This document shows positions 37,522 to 46,904 of a stretch of DNA of 64,000 bases, in pieces; within the stretch, counting starts at the first letter, position 1; each line of letters begins with the position of its first letter. The DNA is from Marinobacter nauticus. Lineage in GTDB: Bacteria > Pseudomonadota > Gammaproteobacteria > Enterobacterales > Shewanellaceae. Location of the stretch: NCBI RefSeq assembly GCF_019801015.1, contig NZ_JAHVJZ010000003.1, forward strand, positions 248,001-312,000, read 5' to 3'. Both the position numbers and the translations under genes were made by a program. The notes under the pieces were generated by a model. That model had not been told where the DNA came from, searched no databases, and saw only the letters and a list, made by a program, of their open reading frames with translations.

Positions 37522-39651
37522 ATGAGGCAGGGCATGTTACGGGCGGGGCTGGTAGTATTAGCAGGGTTGCTGACGGTATCCGCGTGGGCGTTCAGTCCCG
37601 AAGACGCACGCTCCGGCTGGACCCAGCTGGAGCAGGACCCGGAAAGCATTCTGCAGCAGTGGCAAAACACCTCAGCCCGCACCCCCTCCCTTGAGACCGA
37701 GCGTTTATTGCTGGTGGCTTTTGCCCAATTCGAAAAACGCAGTAAGGCCGAATTGGAAAGCACTTTTCAGGCCCTCAACAACCGCAACTTTTCCCCCATG
37801 CTCCAAGCCCGTCGAATGTTTCTGGATGGCCTTTACTCGGCCAGCATGAACAGCGAATTCGACTATGCCCTGAAGCAGTTTGATGGTGCCCTGCTGACGC
37901 TGACCGGTCTGGACAACCTCGACAGCTTGCGCCTGCAGGTGCAGATCCTCACCAAAACCGGTTCCCTGCTGCGTTACCTGCACCGAATGCCGGAGTCGAT
38001 TGAACGACTGGGCCAGGCCCGCCAGCGCGCCGTGGCATTGGGCGACAAAGCGGCACTGGCTGAAGTGGAGCGGCAACTGGGCCGGGCGCTGCGATTTGCC
38101 GACCAGCCTCGCCTTGCCGCCGAGCACTACAGTGCCGCGCTGAGTCTGGCTGAACACGTTGATAATCCGCGCTTTCCCGGTTCACTGGAGCTGGAGCTGG
38201 CCCGCCTGAACCGCACCATGGCGGAGTTTGGCCGCGCCCTTGAGCACGCTCATAACGCTGCGGCCATCTTTGAGGAACAGAGTGAGTCGCTGTTTCTGGC
38301 CGACGCGCTCAGTGAACTGGGCGCCACCTTCCGAGATCTGGAGGACCCCGCTCAGGCGCTGCATTATTTTATGCTGGCTCTGGACCTTGGCCTGAAAGAG
38401 GAGTCCGTTCTGGGGGTTGCCCGTACCCGCCATATGATCGCCCTGACCTACCTGGATGCCGGTGAACCGGACAAATCCCTGGAATACCTGCAACTGTCGA
38501 TTGCCGCCGTCACAGAACGAAACCAGCAGCGGATGACCTTCACCACCAATGTGGCACTGAGTCAGACCTACCTGGCATTGGGACGCTGGAATGAAGCGTT
38601 GCTGCTGGCGCAGGAACTGCTGGTGCAAAGTCGTCAGGAAGAGGATCTGGAGAATGAACGGGCTCTGCTGATGGTGATGGCGGAAGCAAATCGGGCCTTA
38701 TCAAGAACCGAGCAAGCGTGGGACCAACTGCGTCAGGCTGCCGACATCTCGCTGCCGATGCCCGGCAACAGCGGCGTCAGTGCCGCCAATCAGTTGGCCG
38801 AGCAGCAACTTCGCAATCAACTGCAGCGCCAGGGTGAGGCGCTGGACCAGTCTCAGGTGGTCCTCAGCAACCTGCAAAACCAACGACTGCTGATTGTGCT
38901 GCTGCTTATCGCACTGAGTCTCACCCTGACCCTGCTTTGGCTGCGTCACCGCAGTAAAGGCAGCCAACTTTCCAGACTGCAAAACGAAGTGGAGACCCGG
39001 CGGGACACCGGCGCGGGCAATCGCCGAGCCCTGTATCAGCATCTGCAACACTGTGAGTCCGGCTATCTGGTGCTGCTCAAACTGGGTGACCTTCCACAAT
39101 CGGAGTTACGCAGCGGGCAGGCCCTGTTCACCCGACAGCGCCAGCAGATGGTGACGTTACTTCAGCAGGAGGGCTGGATTGATCGGGTGTTTGAGCCCAG
39201 CCTGGGTCTGGCGGCCATCACCATTCATCAGGACACGTCACTGGAATGCGAAATGCTGAGGTTGTTCGACCGGCTGCAACGCAGTTTTACCGACAATCTG
39301 GCCTTCGGTGGTCCCATCAGTGCCGGCATCATCCCTCTGCCTTTCCAGCCGGGCGCCCTGCTCCGACTGGCACCGGAACAAGCCCTGGAACTGACTCAAC
39401 TGGCGCTCTGGAGTGCCGATGATCTGGCCAACCGCACTGGGTGCCATCAATTTGTGCAGTTGCGCCCCGTCGCCCTGAGCGCCCCTCTGCTCAATCCCGA
39501 CCAGCTCTACGCCAGCGCAGTAAAAGGCATCCAACATGGGGTGATTCGCTGTCTGGTCAGTCACGGGCAGGAGACATTACGCTGGCCGGTGGCCGATGTC
39601 ACCGCGGAGAGCCCCGAATTCACTGAGCAAGAGCGGCAAAGATCGACCTAG
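37522..39651 (+). CDS. TPR-repeat membrane protein with degenerate GGDEF-like C-terminal domain
   Basis: 709 residues. A signal peptide or N-terminal anchor (MLRAGLVVLAGLLTVSAWA) leads to about 400 residues of TPR-like helices (for example ADALSELGATFRDLEDPAQALHYFMLALDLG). Then comes a coiled coil, one membrane helix (RLLIVLLLIALSLTLTLLWL, about residue 462) and a cytoplasmic tail. The tail opens like a GGDEF domain (DTGAGNRRALYQHL) but has no GGDEF signature or substrate Asp, so it is probably catalytically dead. An ATG at 37534 with AGGCAGGG before it is an alternative start. Next to an active diguanylate cyclase. Confidence 0.7.
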   Translation: MRQGMLRAGLVVLAGLLTVSAWAFSPEDARSGWTQLEQDPESILQQWQNTSARTPSLETERLLLVAFAQFEKRSKAELESTFQALNNRNFSPMLQARRMFLDGLYSASMNSEFDYALKQFDGALLTLTGLDNLDSLRLQVQILTKTGSLLRYLHRMPESIERLGQARQRAVALGDKAALAEVERQLGRALRFADQPRLAAEHYSAALSLAEHVDNPRFPGSLELELARLNRTMAEFGRALEHAHNAAAIFEEQSESLFLADALSELGATFRDLEDPAQALHYFMLALDLGLKEESVLGVARTRHMIALTYLDAGEPDKSLEYLQLSIAAVTERNQQRMTFTTNVALSQTYLALGRWNEALLLAQELLVQSRQEEDLENERALLMVMAEANRALSRTEQAWDQLRQAADISLPMPGNSGVSAANQLAEQQLRNQLQRQGEALDQSQVVLSNLQNQRLLIVLLLIALSLTLTLLWLRHRSKGSQLSRLQNEVETRRDTGAGNRRALYQHLQHCESGYLVLLKLGDLPQSELRSGQALFTRQRQQMVTLLQQEGWIDRVFEPSLGLAAITIHQDTSLECEMLRLFDRLQRSFTDNLAFGGPISAGIIPLPFQPGALLRLAPEQALELTQLALWSADDLANRTGCHQFVQLRPVALSAPLLNPDQLYASAVKGIQHGVIRCLVSHGQETLRWPVADVTAESPEFTEQERQRST

Positions 39652-39664
39652 CGCTACGGCGGGC

Positions 39665-39692
39665 TTGCACTTACCAGTTCCTCAGATACCAT
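39665..39692 (+). promoter_or_regulatory. Candidate sigma-70 promoter for the diguanylate cyclase gene
   Basis: TTGCAC (39665-39670), a 16-bp spacer and TACCAT (39687-39692), about 65 bp upstream of the ATG. Moderate match only. Confidence 0.3.
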
Positions 39693-39756
39693 GTGTTTAA
39701 TTATCAGGTAAAAAACAGTAAGTAACGCAATCAGCGTATCGCGGACCTAACCACGA

Positions 39757-41322
39757 ATGAAAGAGGCCACCCCCTCGAAACAGGCTCAGGATACCCTGGC
39801 GCACCAACTCAAGCGTGCTCAGGAAGCCCAGCAGCAATTGAAGGATTATAAAGAGCTGCACGATCGCCAGATCAAAGCCTTGGTGGAGTGTCTCCACCAC
39901 CTGAGCATTAACTGCAAGGGACAGAATTTGGAGCTGGACAACCGTCTGGCCAAGCTGCGTGCTCAGTTGGCCGAAAAACCCGACATCGACAGCATCCTGC
40001 CGGAGCTGACCAACCTGTGCCGGGCGCTGCAGAATCAGTATCAACTGACTCAGCGTGAAATCGGCACCAGTCAGCAAGCCCTGCTCTCCCTGTCCCGCCG
40101 CCTGGGGCAACTGGCACAGATTCCGGATCAACTTCAGCGCGAACTGCACTTCTTCCAGCAGGATGTTCAGAAGCCGGTGCACACTCTGTGGGAGTTCCTG
40201 CCCCAGATGAACCGTCTGGTTGGCCATTACGAGAGCTTGCTGAAAGAGCGTCTGGCCAGCGAAGAACCGCTGCCCATTACGCCCCGGCACCGCCAATTGG
40301 CGCATGAGCTGGCGCAGTTGCTGAGTGAGATCGATTTCCGCACCGAAAGCCGGGATGTGATCGCCGCCATCAAAGCGGAATTGGCCGGTGACATCACCGC
40401 CGAGCAGCTGCTCGAGGCGTATCAGCAGGTTCTGTCTCTGTTGATGGCGGACATCGCCAAGGAAAAAAGCGCCTCTCAGCAATTCCTGTTTGCGCTCAAC
40501 GATGCACTGACCGCCGTACGTGAGGCCGTTGCCGATAACTGGAATCAGTCACTGCGCAACTTTGGCCATCAGCGGGAGTTTCATCGCCAGCTCTCCAGCC
40601 AATGCCTGGAGATTGGCGAGTCGGTACAGAACGCCACGGAGCTGGATCAGCTCAAATCTCTGGTGGCCACTGAGCTGACCGCCATCCGGGAACTGCTGCG
40701 CAAGCGCGATGAAGAGGAAACCCGCGAATTCGCCCGCCTGAAAGGCAGCATGGAAAAGATGCGCAAAGAGCTGGCGGCGCTGGCCTCCGAAGCCAGTGGC
40801 TATAAGGACCAGCTGATCGAACAGCAGCGTCTCAATATGCTCGACGCGCTGACTCAATTACCCAACCGTGCTGCTCTGGACGAACGTCTGAAACGGGAAT
40901 ACCGCAACGTTCGCCGCTACGGCAATGACCTCTGGGTCGCCGTGGCCGACATCGATCATTTCAAGGGGATCAACGATAACTTTGGCCATACTACAGGGGA
41001 CAAGACCCTGCAGGTGGTGGCCATGGCGTTGAAGAACTCCCTGCGTAAAGGGGAGTTTGTTGCCCGTTACGGTGGGGAGGAGTTTGTCCTGTTGCTGCCG
41101 GATGTGTCCTCTGATCAGGTGGGTCAGATCCTCAACCGCACCCGGGAGCGGATCAAAGCGATCCCCTTCAAGTTCCGCAACGAGAAACTCTCCATCACCA
41201 TCTCCATCGGCGCCGCTCTGGTGACCGGCAATGAAACCATGCAGGAGACCTTCGAACGAGCCGACGCCGCTCTCTACCGCGCCAAGCGCAAGGGACGCGA
41301 TCGGGTCGAAATCGACAGCTGA
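39757..41322 (+). CDS. Diguanylate cyclase with long N-terminal coiled-coil region
   Basis: 521 residues. About 350 residues of helical, Gln/Leu-rich, soluble sequence without a membrane segment precede a complete GGDEF domain ([35 protein letters not shown]; active site [11 protein letters not shown]). It should make cyclic di-GMP from GTP in the cytoplasm. The inhibitory-site position five residues before GGEEF reads RKGE instead of RxxD, so product inhibition may be weakened. I recognise the N-terminal part only as a coiled-coil sensor of the kind found in some cytoplasmic cyclases. It follows the degenerate homologue by 105 bp. Confidence 0.9.
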   Translation: MKEATPSKQAQDTLAHQLKRAQEAQQQLKDYKELHDRQIKALVECLHHLSINCKGQNLELDNRLAKLRAQLAEKPDIDSILPELTNLCRALQNQYQLTQREIGTSQQALLSLSRRLGQLAQIPDQLQRELHFFQQDVQKPVHTLWEFLPQMNRLVGHYESLLKERLASEEPLPITPRHRQLAHELAQLLSEIDFRTESRDVIAAIKAELAGDITAEQLLEAYQQVLSLLMADIAKEKSASQQFLFALNDALTAVREAVADNWNQSLRNFGHQREFHRQLSSQCLEIGESVQNATELDQLKSLVATELTAIRELLRKRDEEETREFARLKGSMEKMRKELAALASEASGYKDQLIEQQRLNMLDALTQLPNRAALDERLKREYRNVRRYGNDLWVAVADIDHFKGINDNFGHTTGDKTLQVVAMALKNSLRKGEFVARYGGEEFVLLLPDVSSDQVGQILNRTRERIKAIPFKFRNEKLSITISIGAALVTGNETMQETFERADAALYRAKRKGRDRVEIDS

Positions 41323-41348
41323 CAACAACGACAATAAAGGGAGGGGTC

Positions 41349-42707
41349 ATGCAGGTACAAGTGCGTCCCCGGGGCAGTCTGGATCAATTGTCCCAACTGG
41401 AAGTAGAGCGGCTGCGCGAGAGCGCCGCGTCCGAACTTTACCAACTCTACCGCAACTGCTCCCTGGCGGTGCTCGCCTCCGGATTAACCAGCGACGACAG
41501 CACCGCCCTGTTTGAACGCTATCAGGACTTCAAGGTTCGGGTACTGCGCAGTGAACGGGGCATCAAGCTGGAACTGACCCAGCCCCCCGAAGCCGCATTT
41601 GTGGATGGCGAGATCATCCGCAGCATTCAGGAACACCTTTTCGCGGTCCTTCGCGACATCCTCTACATCAGCGACCGCTACGAAAACCTCCGCCACATCA
41701 ATCTGACCAATTCGGTCCACATCACCAATGTGGTGTTTGAGATCCTCCGCAACGCCAAAGTGATCAGCCCCGGCGGGGAAACCGATATGGTGGTGTGCTG
41801 GGGTGGCCACAGCATCAACGCCGAGGAGTACCAGTACACCCGGGAAGTGGGTTATGAGCTGGGCCTGCGTGACCTGAACATCTGCACCGGTTGTGGCCCG
41901 GGGGCGATGGAAGGACCGATGAAAGGGGCCGCCATTGCTCACGCCAAGCAGCGCATCCGTGACGGCCGCTTTCTGGGTCTGACCGAGCCCTCCATCATCG
42001 CCGCCGAACCGCCGAATCAGATCGTCAACGAGCTGGTTATCCTGCCGGACATTGAGAAACGTCTGGAGGCCTTTGTCCGACTGGCCCACGCCATCATCAT
42101 CTTTCCGGGCGGGGTCGGCACCGCAGAAGAGCTGCTCTACCTGCTGGGGATCCTGCTCAACGAAGAGAACCGGGATCAGCCCCTGCCGGTGATATTGACC
42201 GGCCCGGCCAGCAGCCGGGAGTATTTTGACGAGATCAACGCCTTTATTGGTGCCACCCTGGGCCCGGAAGCCCAAAGTCGCTATCACATCATCATTGATG
42301 ACCCGCAAGCGGTGGCGCGTTACATCCGCCAGCAGCTCGATGACGTGAAAACCTTCCGGCTGAGCACCGACGACGCCTTTGCCTTTAACTGGCGACTTAA
42401 GATTGAACCGGAGTTCCAGCTGCCTTTCGAGCCGGACCACGCCACCATGGCCAACCTGGACCTGCGCCCCATGCCCAACAAGGCGATGCTGGCAGGGCAC
42501 CTGAGAAAAGCGTTTTCCGGTATCGTCGCCGGTAACGTAAAGGCCCAGGGCGTGAAAGCGATCCGCCAACGCGGTCCATTCCAGCTCAATGGCGACCCGG
42601 CCATGATGGCCCGTCTGGATACCCTGCTCAGTGCCTTTGTTGACCAGGGCCGGATGAAGCTCCCCGGCAGCGTTTACCACCCCTGTTACGAGATTCAAAC
42701 CCGATGA
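41349..42707 (+). CDS. ppnN: Nucleotide 5'-monophosphate nucleosidase PpnN (YgdH)
   Basis: 452 residues (E. coli YgdH/PpnN 454). Hydrolyses nucleoside monophosphates to base plus ribose 5-phosphate; allosterically stimulated by (p)ppGpp in E. coli. The LOG-type active-site sequence is [15 protein letters not shown], with [16 protein letters not shown] upstream. RBS AAGGGAGGGG lies before the ATG. Overlaps xni by 4 bp (ATGA), the same order as E. coli ygdH-xni neighbourhoods. Confidence 0.96.
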   Translation: MQVQVRPRGSLDQLSQLEVERLRESAASELYQLYRNCSLAVLASGLTSDDSTALFERYQDFKVRVLRSERGIKLELTQPPEAAFVDGEIIRSIQEHLFAVLRDILYISDRYENLRHINLTNSVHITNVVFEILRNAKVISPGGETDMVVCWGGHSINAEEYQYTREVGYELGLRDLNICTGCGPGAMEGPMKGAAIAHAKQRIRDGRFLGLTEPSIIAAEPPNQIVNELVILPDIEKRLEAFVRLAHAIIIFPGGVGTAEELLYLLGILLNEENRDQPLPVILTGPASSREYFDEINAFIGATLGPEAQSRYHIIIDDPQAVARYIRQQLDDVKTFRLSTDDAFAFNWRLKIEPEFQLPFEPDHATMANLDLRPMPNKAMLAGHLRKAFSGIVAGNVKAQGVKAIRQRGPFQLNGDPAMMARLDTLLSAFVDQGRMKLPGSVYHPCYEIQTR

Positions 42708-43471
42708 AAGCCAAACTGCTGCTGGTGGACGGCCTTAACCTGGTGCGGCGGCTGCACGCCGCTGTGCCCGGTGAAGCCACTGAAGACCTGAAACGACGCT
42801 GTCTCGGCGCCATGGAAAAGGCCCTGCGCCAACACAAGCCCAGTCACGCCATCCTGGTCTGGGACGGGGGCCACGACAACAGTTGGCGACGCCAGCTTTA
42901 CCCGGAATACAAAGCCCATCGTAAGCCGATGCCTGAAGATCTGGCCCGCGCCCTGCCTACCCTGGACAGCGCCTTTGCGGATCTGGGAGTACGTTCCGTC
43001 AAAGTGAAGGACCTGGAAGCCGACGACCTGATCGCCACCATCGCCACCAAGGTGGCCGGAGCCGGTGGCGAGGTGGTTATCCTCTCCACCGACAAAGGTT
43101 TTGGCCAGTTACTGAAACCGGGAATCGGCCAGTGGGATCACTTCGATGGCCGCTGGATTGACGCCGACCTGCTGGCCGAAAAAGTCGGTGTGCCACAACC
43201 CCGGCTGCTCGACTTCTGGGCGCTGGCCGGAGACAGCGGCAACGGCATCCCCGGGGTGCCCGGGGTCGGTAAGAAGACCGCTCAGGAGTTGATTGAGCGC
43301 TTCCCTGACCTCAAAGCGCTGTTCGTCCCCGACGCCGTGGAAGGCAAACTCGGCGAGCGCCTGCAAAGTCATCAGCAGGACGCCCGGCTCAGTTACCGTC
43401 TCGTTCAACTGAAGCAGGACCTCCAGCTTCAGCTCAATCTGAATCAGTTTCGTTTAGGGAGTGCTTCATGA
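42704..43471 (+). CDS. xni: Flap endonuclease Xni (exonuclease IX)
   Basis: 255 residues (E. coli 251). 5'-nuclease domain of the DNA polymerase I/FEN type without a polymerase: [38 protein letters not shown], and the helix-hairpin-helix [17 protein letters not shown]. Overlaps genes on both sides by 4 bp, so it is translated within a coupled operon. Confidence 0.96.
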   Translation: MKAKLLLVDGLNLVRRLHAAVPGEATEDLKRRCLGAMEKALRQHKPSHAILVWDGGHDNSWRRQLYPEYKAHRKPMPEDLARALPTLDSAFADLGVRSVKVKDLEADDLIATIATKVAGAGGEVVILSTDKGFGQLLKPGIGQWDHFDGRWIDADLLAEKVGVPQPRLLDFWALAGDSGNGIPGVPGVGKKTAQELIERFPDLKALFVPDAVEGKLGERLQSHQQDARLSYRLVQLKQDLQLQLNLNQFRLGSAS

Positions 43472-44160
43472 GTCAAACTGTTCTCATCACCGGTGCCAAC
43501 CGTGGCATCGGCCTGGAGTTTGTGCGCCAGTACCTGGCGGACGGCAACCGGGTGATCGCCTGCTGCCGCCAGCCGGAGCAGGCAGAGGCGCTGCTGGCGC
43601 TGGCGGAAGCCCATCCCAGCACCCTGGATCTGGTCGCACTGGATCTGGGCCAGCCCGAACAACTGACCGGTCTGAAAGCGTTTCTGGGTGGCCAGAGCCT
43701 AGACCTGTTGATCAGCAACGCCGGCGTGTACGGCCCCAAAGGCGTGCCCTTCGGTCAGATCGACGCCGACGCCTTCGCTCCAGTGATGGCGGTGAACGTG
43801 CTCGCTCCGCTGCTGTTGGTGCAAACCCTGGCGGACCACCTGTCCAGCGGCGCTAAGGTCGCCCTGCTCTCCTCGAAAATGGGTTCCATCACCGACAACG
43901 GCAGCGGCGGCAGTTATCTCTACCGGGCCTCCAAATCCGCCCTCAATGCCATCGGCAAAAGTCTGTCTGTGGACCTGGCCGGTCAGGGAGTCAGTGTGGC
44001 TCTGCTGCATCCGGGCTGGGTGCAGACTGAGATGGGCGGCCCCAACGCGCTGATCACCACCCAGACTTCGGTAATGGGAATGCGCCGGGTGCTGGAACAC
44101 CTGGACCTGTGCGGTTCAGGACGCTTCTTCAACTACGACGGCACCGAGATACCCTGGTAA
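43468..44160 (+). CDS. Short-chain dehydrogenase/reductase
   Basis: 230 residues. NAD(P)-binding TGANRGIGLEF at the N terminus, NAG motif in LLISNAGVYG, and catalytic YRASKSALN. Most like the short C-factor/CsgA-type SDRs; the substrate is unknown. Coupled to xni by ATGA overlap and followed after 3 bp by the hydrolase gene. Confidence 0.93.
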   Translation: MSQTVLITGANRGIGLEFVRQYLADGNRVIACCRQPEQAEALLALAEAHPSTLDLVALDLGQPEQLTGLKAFLGGQSLDLLISNAGVYGPKGVPFGQIDADAFAPVMAVNVLAPLLLVQTLADHLSSGAKVALLSSKMGSITDNGSGGSYLYRASKSALNAIGKSLSVDLAGQGVSVALLHPGWVQTEMGGPNALITTQTSVMGMRRVLEHLDLCGSGRFFNYDGTEIPW

Positions 44161-44163
44161 GTC

Positions 44164-44970
44164 ATGGCCACCCGGGAGCGCTTTCATATTGGCCCCATCG
44201 AGGGGATACGGGTGGGCCGTTTCGGCTTTGGCATCAACACCACCTTTATCGTCTATCGGGTCGGCGACACCCTCATCGATACCGGGCCACCGAACCAATG
44301 GCCTTCGGTGAGGGCGTTTGTGGATGAGCAACCGGTCAGGCAGCTGTTGCTGACCCACCACCATGAAGACCACAGTGGCAATGCCGCCCGGCTCAGCACC
44401 CACCTGGGGCTGACTCCCATGGCGCCGGAACCCGGCCGGGAGAAGCTGGCCAGAGGCTACAAAACGCCGCCATTGCAGCGGTTGATCTGGGGCCGCCCAC
44501 AACCGGTCGAAACCCGGCCTCTGGCTGTCGGGCTGAGCCTGAGCGACGGCAGCCCCATTGTTCCCATCGCCACCCCCGGCCACGCCAAAGATCTCACCTG
44601 CTATCACCTGCCCCGACAGGGATGGCTGTTCAGCGGCGATCTCTACCTCTCACGCAAACTCCGCTACCTGCGCAGCGACGAAAACCTGGCCCAGCTGATG
44701 GACAGTCTCAGAAAAGTGCTGGCGCTGGAGTTCGATACCCTGCTCTGCCCTCATCGAGGGCCGGTGGAAGGGGGGCATCAGGCGCTCAGCGACAAACTGC
44801 ATAATCTGCACACCCTGTGTGAGCAGGCACAGGCGCTGGCCAGCAAAGGCAAGAGCGAAAAAGCGATTCTCAAGGCCCTGCTGGGACCGGAAGACTGGCT
44901 TGGCCACCTGAGCCGCTACAACATCTCCAAGACCAACCTGATCCGTGAGGCACTCGCCGTCGAGCTCTGA
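44164..44970 (+). CDS. Metallo-beta-lactamase-fold hydrolase
   Basis: 268 residues. The metal-binding motif HHHEDHSG (HxHxDH), the downstream TPGHAKDLTCYH and GDLYLSRK carry the expected ligands. The C-terminal helical part resembles the nucleic-acid or thioester-hydrolase branch, but I cannot name the substrate. Last gene of the ppnN-xni-SDR-MBL run; a perfect terminator follows. Confidence 0.9.
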   Translation: MATRERFHIGPIEGIRVGRFGFGINTTFIVYRVGDTLIDTGPPNQWPSVRAFVDEQPVRQLLLTHHHEDHSGNAARLSTHLGLTPMAPEPGREKLARGYKTPPLQRLIWGRPQPVETRPLAVGLSLSDGSPIVPIATPGHAKDLTCYHLPRQGWLFSGDLYLSRKLRYLRSDENLAQLMDSLRKVLALEFDTLLCPHRGPVEGGHQALSDKLHNLHTLCEQAQALASKGKSEKAILKALLGPEDWLGHLSRYNISKTNLIREALAVEL

Positions 44971-44991
44971 AAGTCGACGTATGGCAGACAC

Positions 44992-45023
44992 AAAAAAAGC
45001 CCGGCGATCGCCGGGCTTTTTTT
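44992..45023. terminator. Bidirectional terminator between the MBL gene and sstT
   Basis: Perfect palindrome AGCCCGGCG-AT-CGCCGGGCT flanked by A-run and T-run, serving both converging transcripts. Confidence 0.95.
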
Positions 45024-45034
45024 CGGGTTCAGGC

Positions 45035-46243
45035 TCAGCCCTGACGGCTGGCGGCTTTGTCGGCCGCGGCAGTGAAGATCACGTCAGTGGAGCTGTTCAG
45101 TGCGGTTTCAGCAGAGTCCTGCAACACACCGATGATGTAGCCCACAGCCACCACCTGCATCGCCACACTGTTGTCGATACCAAACAGGCTACACGCCAGC
45201 GGGATCAGCAGCAGTGAGCCACCGGCCACGCCCGATGCACCACAGGCCGACACGGCGGCCACAATGCTCAGCAGCAGTGCCGTGGCCATATCCACCTGAA
45301 TGCCCAGCGTGTGTACGGCCGCCAGCGTCAGCACGGTAATGGTGATGGCCGCGCCGCCCATGTTGATGGTGGCACCCAGCGGAATGGACACGGAGTAGGT
45401 GTCTTCGTGCAGGTTCAGGCGCTTACACAGATCCAGGTTGACCGGCACGTTGGCCGCGGAGCTGCGGGTAAAGAAGGCGGTAACGCCACTTTCACGCAGA
45501 CAGCGCAATACCAGCGGGTACGGATTCTCGCGGGTTTTGACGAAAACGATCAGCGGGTTCACCACCAGCGCGATGATCGCCATGGCGCTCAGCAGAACCG
45601 CCAGCAGGTGGGAGTAACCCAGCAGCGCACCAAAGCCGGTGGTGGCCAGGGTGTTGGACACCAGGCCGAAGATGCCCAGCGGCGCAAAGCGAATCACCAC
45701 TTTCACGATCTGGGTGATGCCGTGAGACACATCGTGGAACACCTGTTTGGTGGCGTCGGAAGCGCGATGCAGAGCCAGACCCAGCGCAATACCCCAGGCC
45801 AGGATGCCGATAAAGTTACCGGTCATCAGCGCGTTCACCGGGTTATCCACCACCTGGAACAGCAGGTTATGCATGATCTCACCAATCCCCTCCGGCGGGG
45901 ACAGGGTGCTTTGGTCTGTCACCAGCACCAGCGTGGTGGGGAAAGCGAAGCTCAGCACCACCGCCGTCAAGGCCGCAGCGAAGGTGCCCATCAGATAGAG
46001 GCCAATGATGGGACGCATGTGGGTATGCTGCCCCGGCTTCTGGTTGGCGATGGAGGAGGCCACCAGGATAAACACCAGAATCGGTGCTACCGCTTTCAGA
46101 GCGGAGACGAACAGGTCACCGAATAAGGCAACCGATTTCGCCCACTCCGGGTTCAAGCTGGCCAGTGCGATACCGGCAATAATGCCGATGAGGATCTGCA
46201 TCACCAGGCTGCCCTGAGTGATTCGTTTGATGAGTGATTGCAT
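45035..46243 (-). CDS. sstT: Sodium-coupled serine/threonine transporter SstT
   Basis: 402 residues (E. coli 414), DAACS family. Eight membrane helices plus two re-entrant loops are expected; the loop [20 protein letters not shown] (serine-rich hairpin 1) and the NMGGAAIT and [17 protein letters not shown] regions are visible. Imports serine and threonine with Na+. A hairpin in the leader may regulate it. Confidence 0.95.
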   Translation of the reverse strand: MQSLIKRITQGSLVMQILIGIIAGIALASLNPEWAKSVALFGDLFVSALKAVAPILVFILVASSIANQKPGQHTHMRPIIGLYLMGTFAAALTAVVLSFAFPTTLVLVTDQSTLSPPEGIGEIMHNLLFQVVDNPVNALMTGNFIGILAWGIALGLALHRASDATKQVFHDVSHGITQIVKVVIRFAPLGIFGLVSNTLATTGFGALLGYSHLLAVLLSAMAIIALVVNPLIVFVKTRENPYPLVLRCLRESGVTAFFTRSSAANVPVNLDLCKRLNLHEDTYSVSIPLGATINMGGAAITITVLTLAAVHTLGIQVDMATALLLSIVAAVSACGASGVAGGSLLLIPLACSLFGIDNSVAMQVVAVGYIIGVLQDSAETALNSSTDVIFTAAADKAASRQG

Positions 46244-46278
46244 TTTAAAAAAAATCTTCGCTATTTATCATTGTTGTA

Positions 46279-46301
46279 CTCTGCGGTCTTTTGCCGCAGA
46301 G
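46279..46301 (-). other. Leader hairpin upstream of sstT
   Basis: Perfect 8-bp stem CTCTGCGG / CCGCAGAG with a 7-base loop, ending about 35 bp before the sstT ATG. A minus-strand T-rich run lies between it and the start codon, but too far from the stem to make a classical terminator. Confidence 0.5.
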
Positions 46302-46469
46302 ATTAAGGGTTGTAACAACGTAAGAGGGTTTTTGTCTATCCCGTTTTCACGGTTAGGTGATCATTATCCTTCAGTAACAAAATTCACCGGCAGATCGACC
46401 CCCTCCCCCACTTTGATTGGTCTTGCAGCACTGCTAATCTAGACACTTCAGCAACAACGGATTAACACG

Positions 46470-46865
46470 ATGTCTCAGGGAAAATCTCGAGTAGTTCCAA
46501 TGGTCGCGGGCTTTATCGGCCTTTATCTGGTGTTTGTGGTGGTGGTGATCGCCCTCTGGGAAGAAACCCCGGCCACGCCAGACAATATGGACTGGGATGA
46601 CCGACAGAAACACAATGTGGCAGCCATCGCCTCCCTGGAACCCGGCTTGAGCAAAGCGGTGGTTCTTGAACGCCTTGGTAACCCGGACTTCTCCGAAGCG
46701 CTGCAGGATGACCAAGGGAACATCCAGGTGCTGCGTTACCGCACCCACAGGATCAAAGGCGACGGCGAAACCACTTTGGATGAAACCACTCCGCTGCTGT
46801 TTCGCGACGGCGTCCTGTTTGCCTGGGGAGAAACCGCGATGACGCGACTCCGGGACGGTGGATAA
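46470..46865 (+). CDS. Small membrane-anchored DUF3192-like protein
   Basis: 131 residues. One N-terminal membrane helix (MVAGFIGLYLVFVVVVIALW) and a small extracytoplasmic domain: VLERLGNPDFSEAL, VLRYRTHRIKGDGETT, TPLLFRDGVLFAWGE. This matches my memory of the DUF3192 family of Vibrio and Shewanella, related in layout to SmpA/BamE-like small lipoprotein domains. Function unknown. Monocistronic, with a terminator immediately after the stop codon. Confidence 0.7.
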   Translation: MSQGKSRVVPMVAGFIGLYLVFVVVVIALWEETPATPDNMDWDDRQKHNVAAIASLEPGLSKAVVLERLGNPDFSEALQDDQGNIQVLRYRTHRIKGDGETTLDETTPLLFRDGVLFAWGETAMTRLRDGG

Positions 46866-46895
46866 AAAAACGGCCGCTGACGCGGCCGTTTTTGT
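46864..46895. terminator. Bidirectional terminator between DUF3192 gene and S9 peptidase gene
   Basis: Stem ACGGCCGC / GCGGCCGT with tetraloop TGAC, A-run to the left and T-run to the right. Confidence 0.93.
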
Positions 46896-46904
46896 TTTAC
46901 CTAA

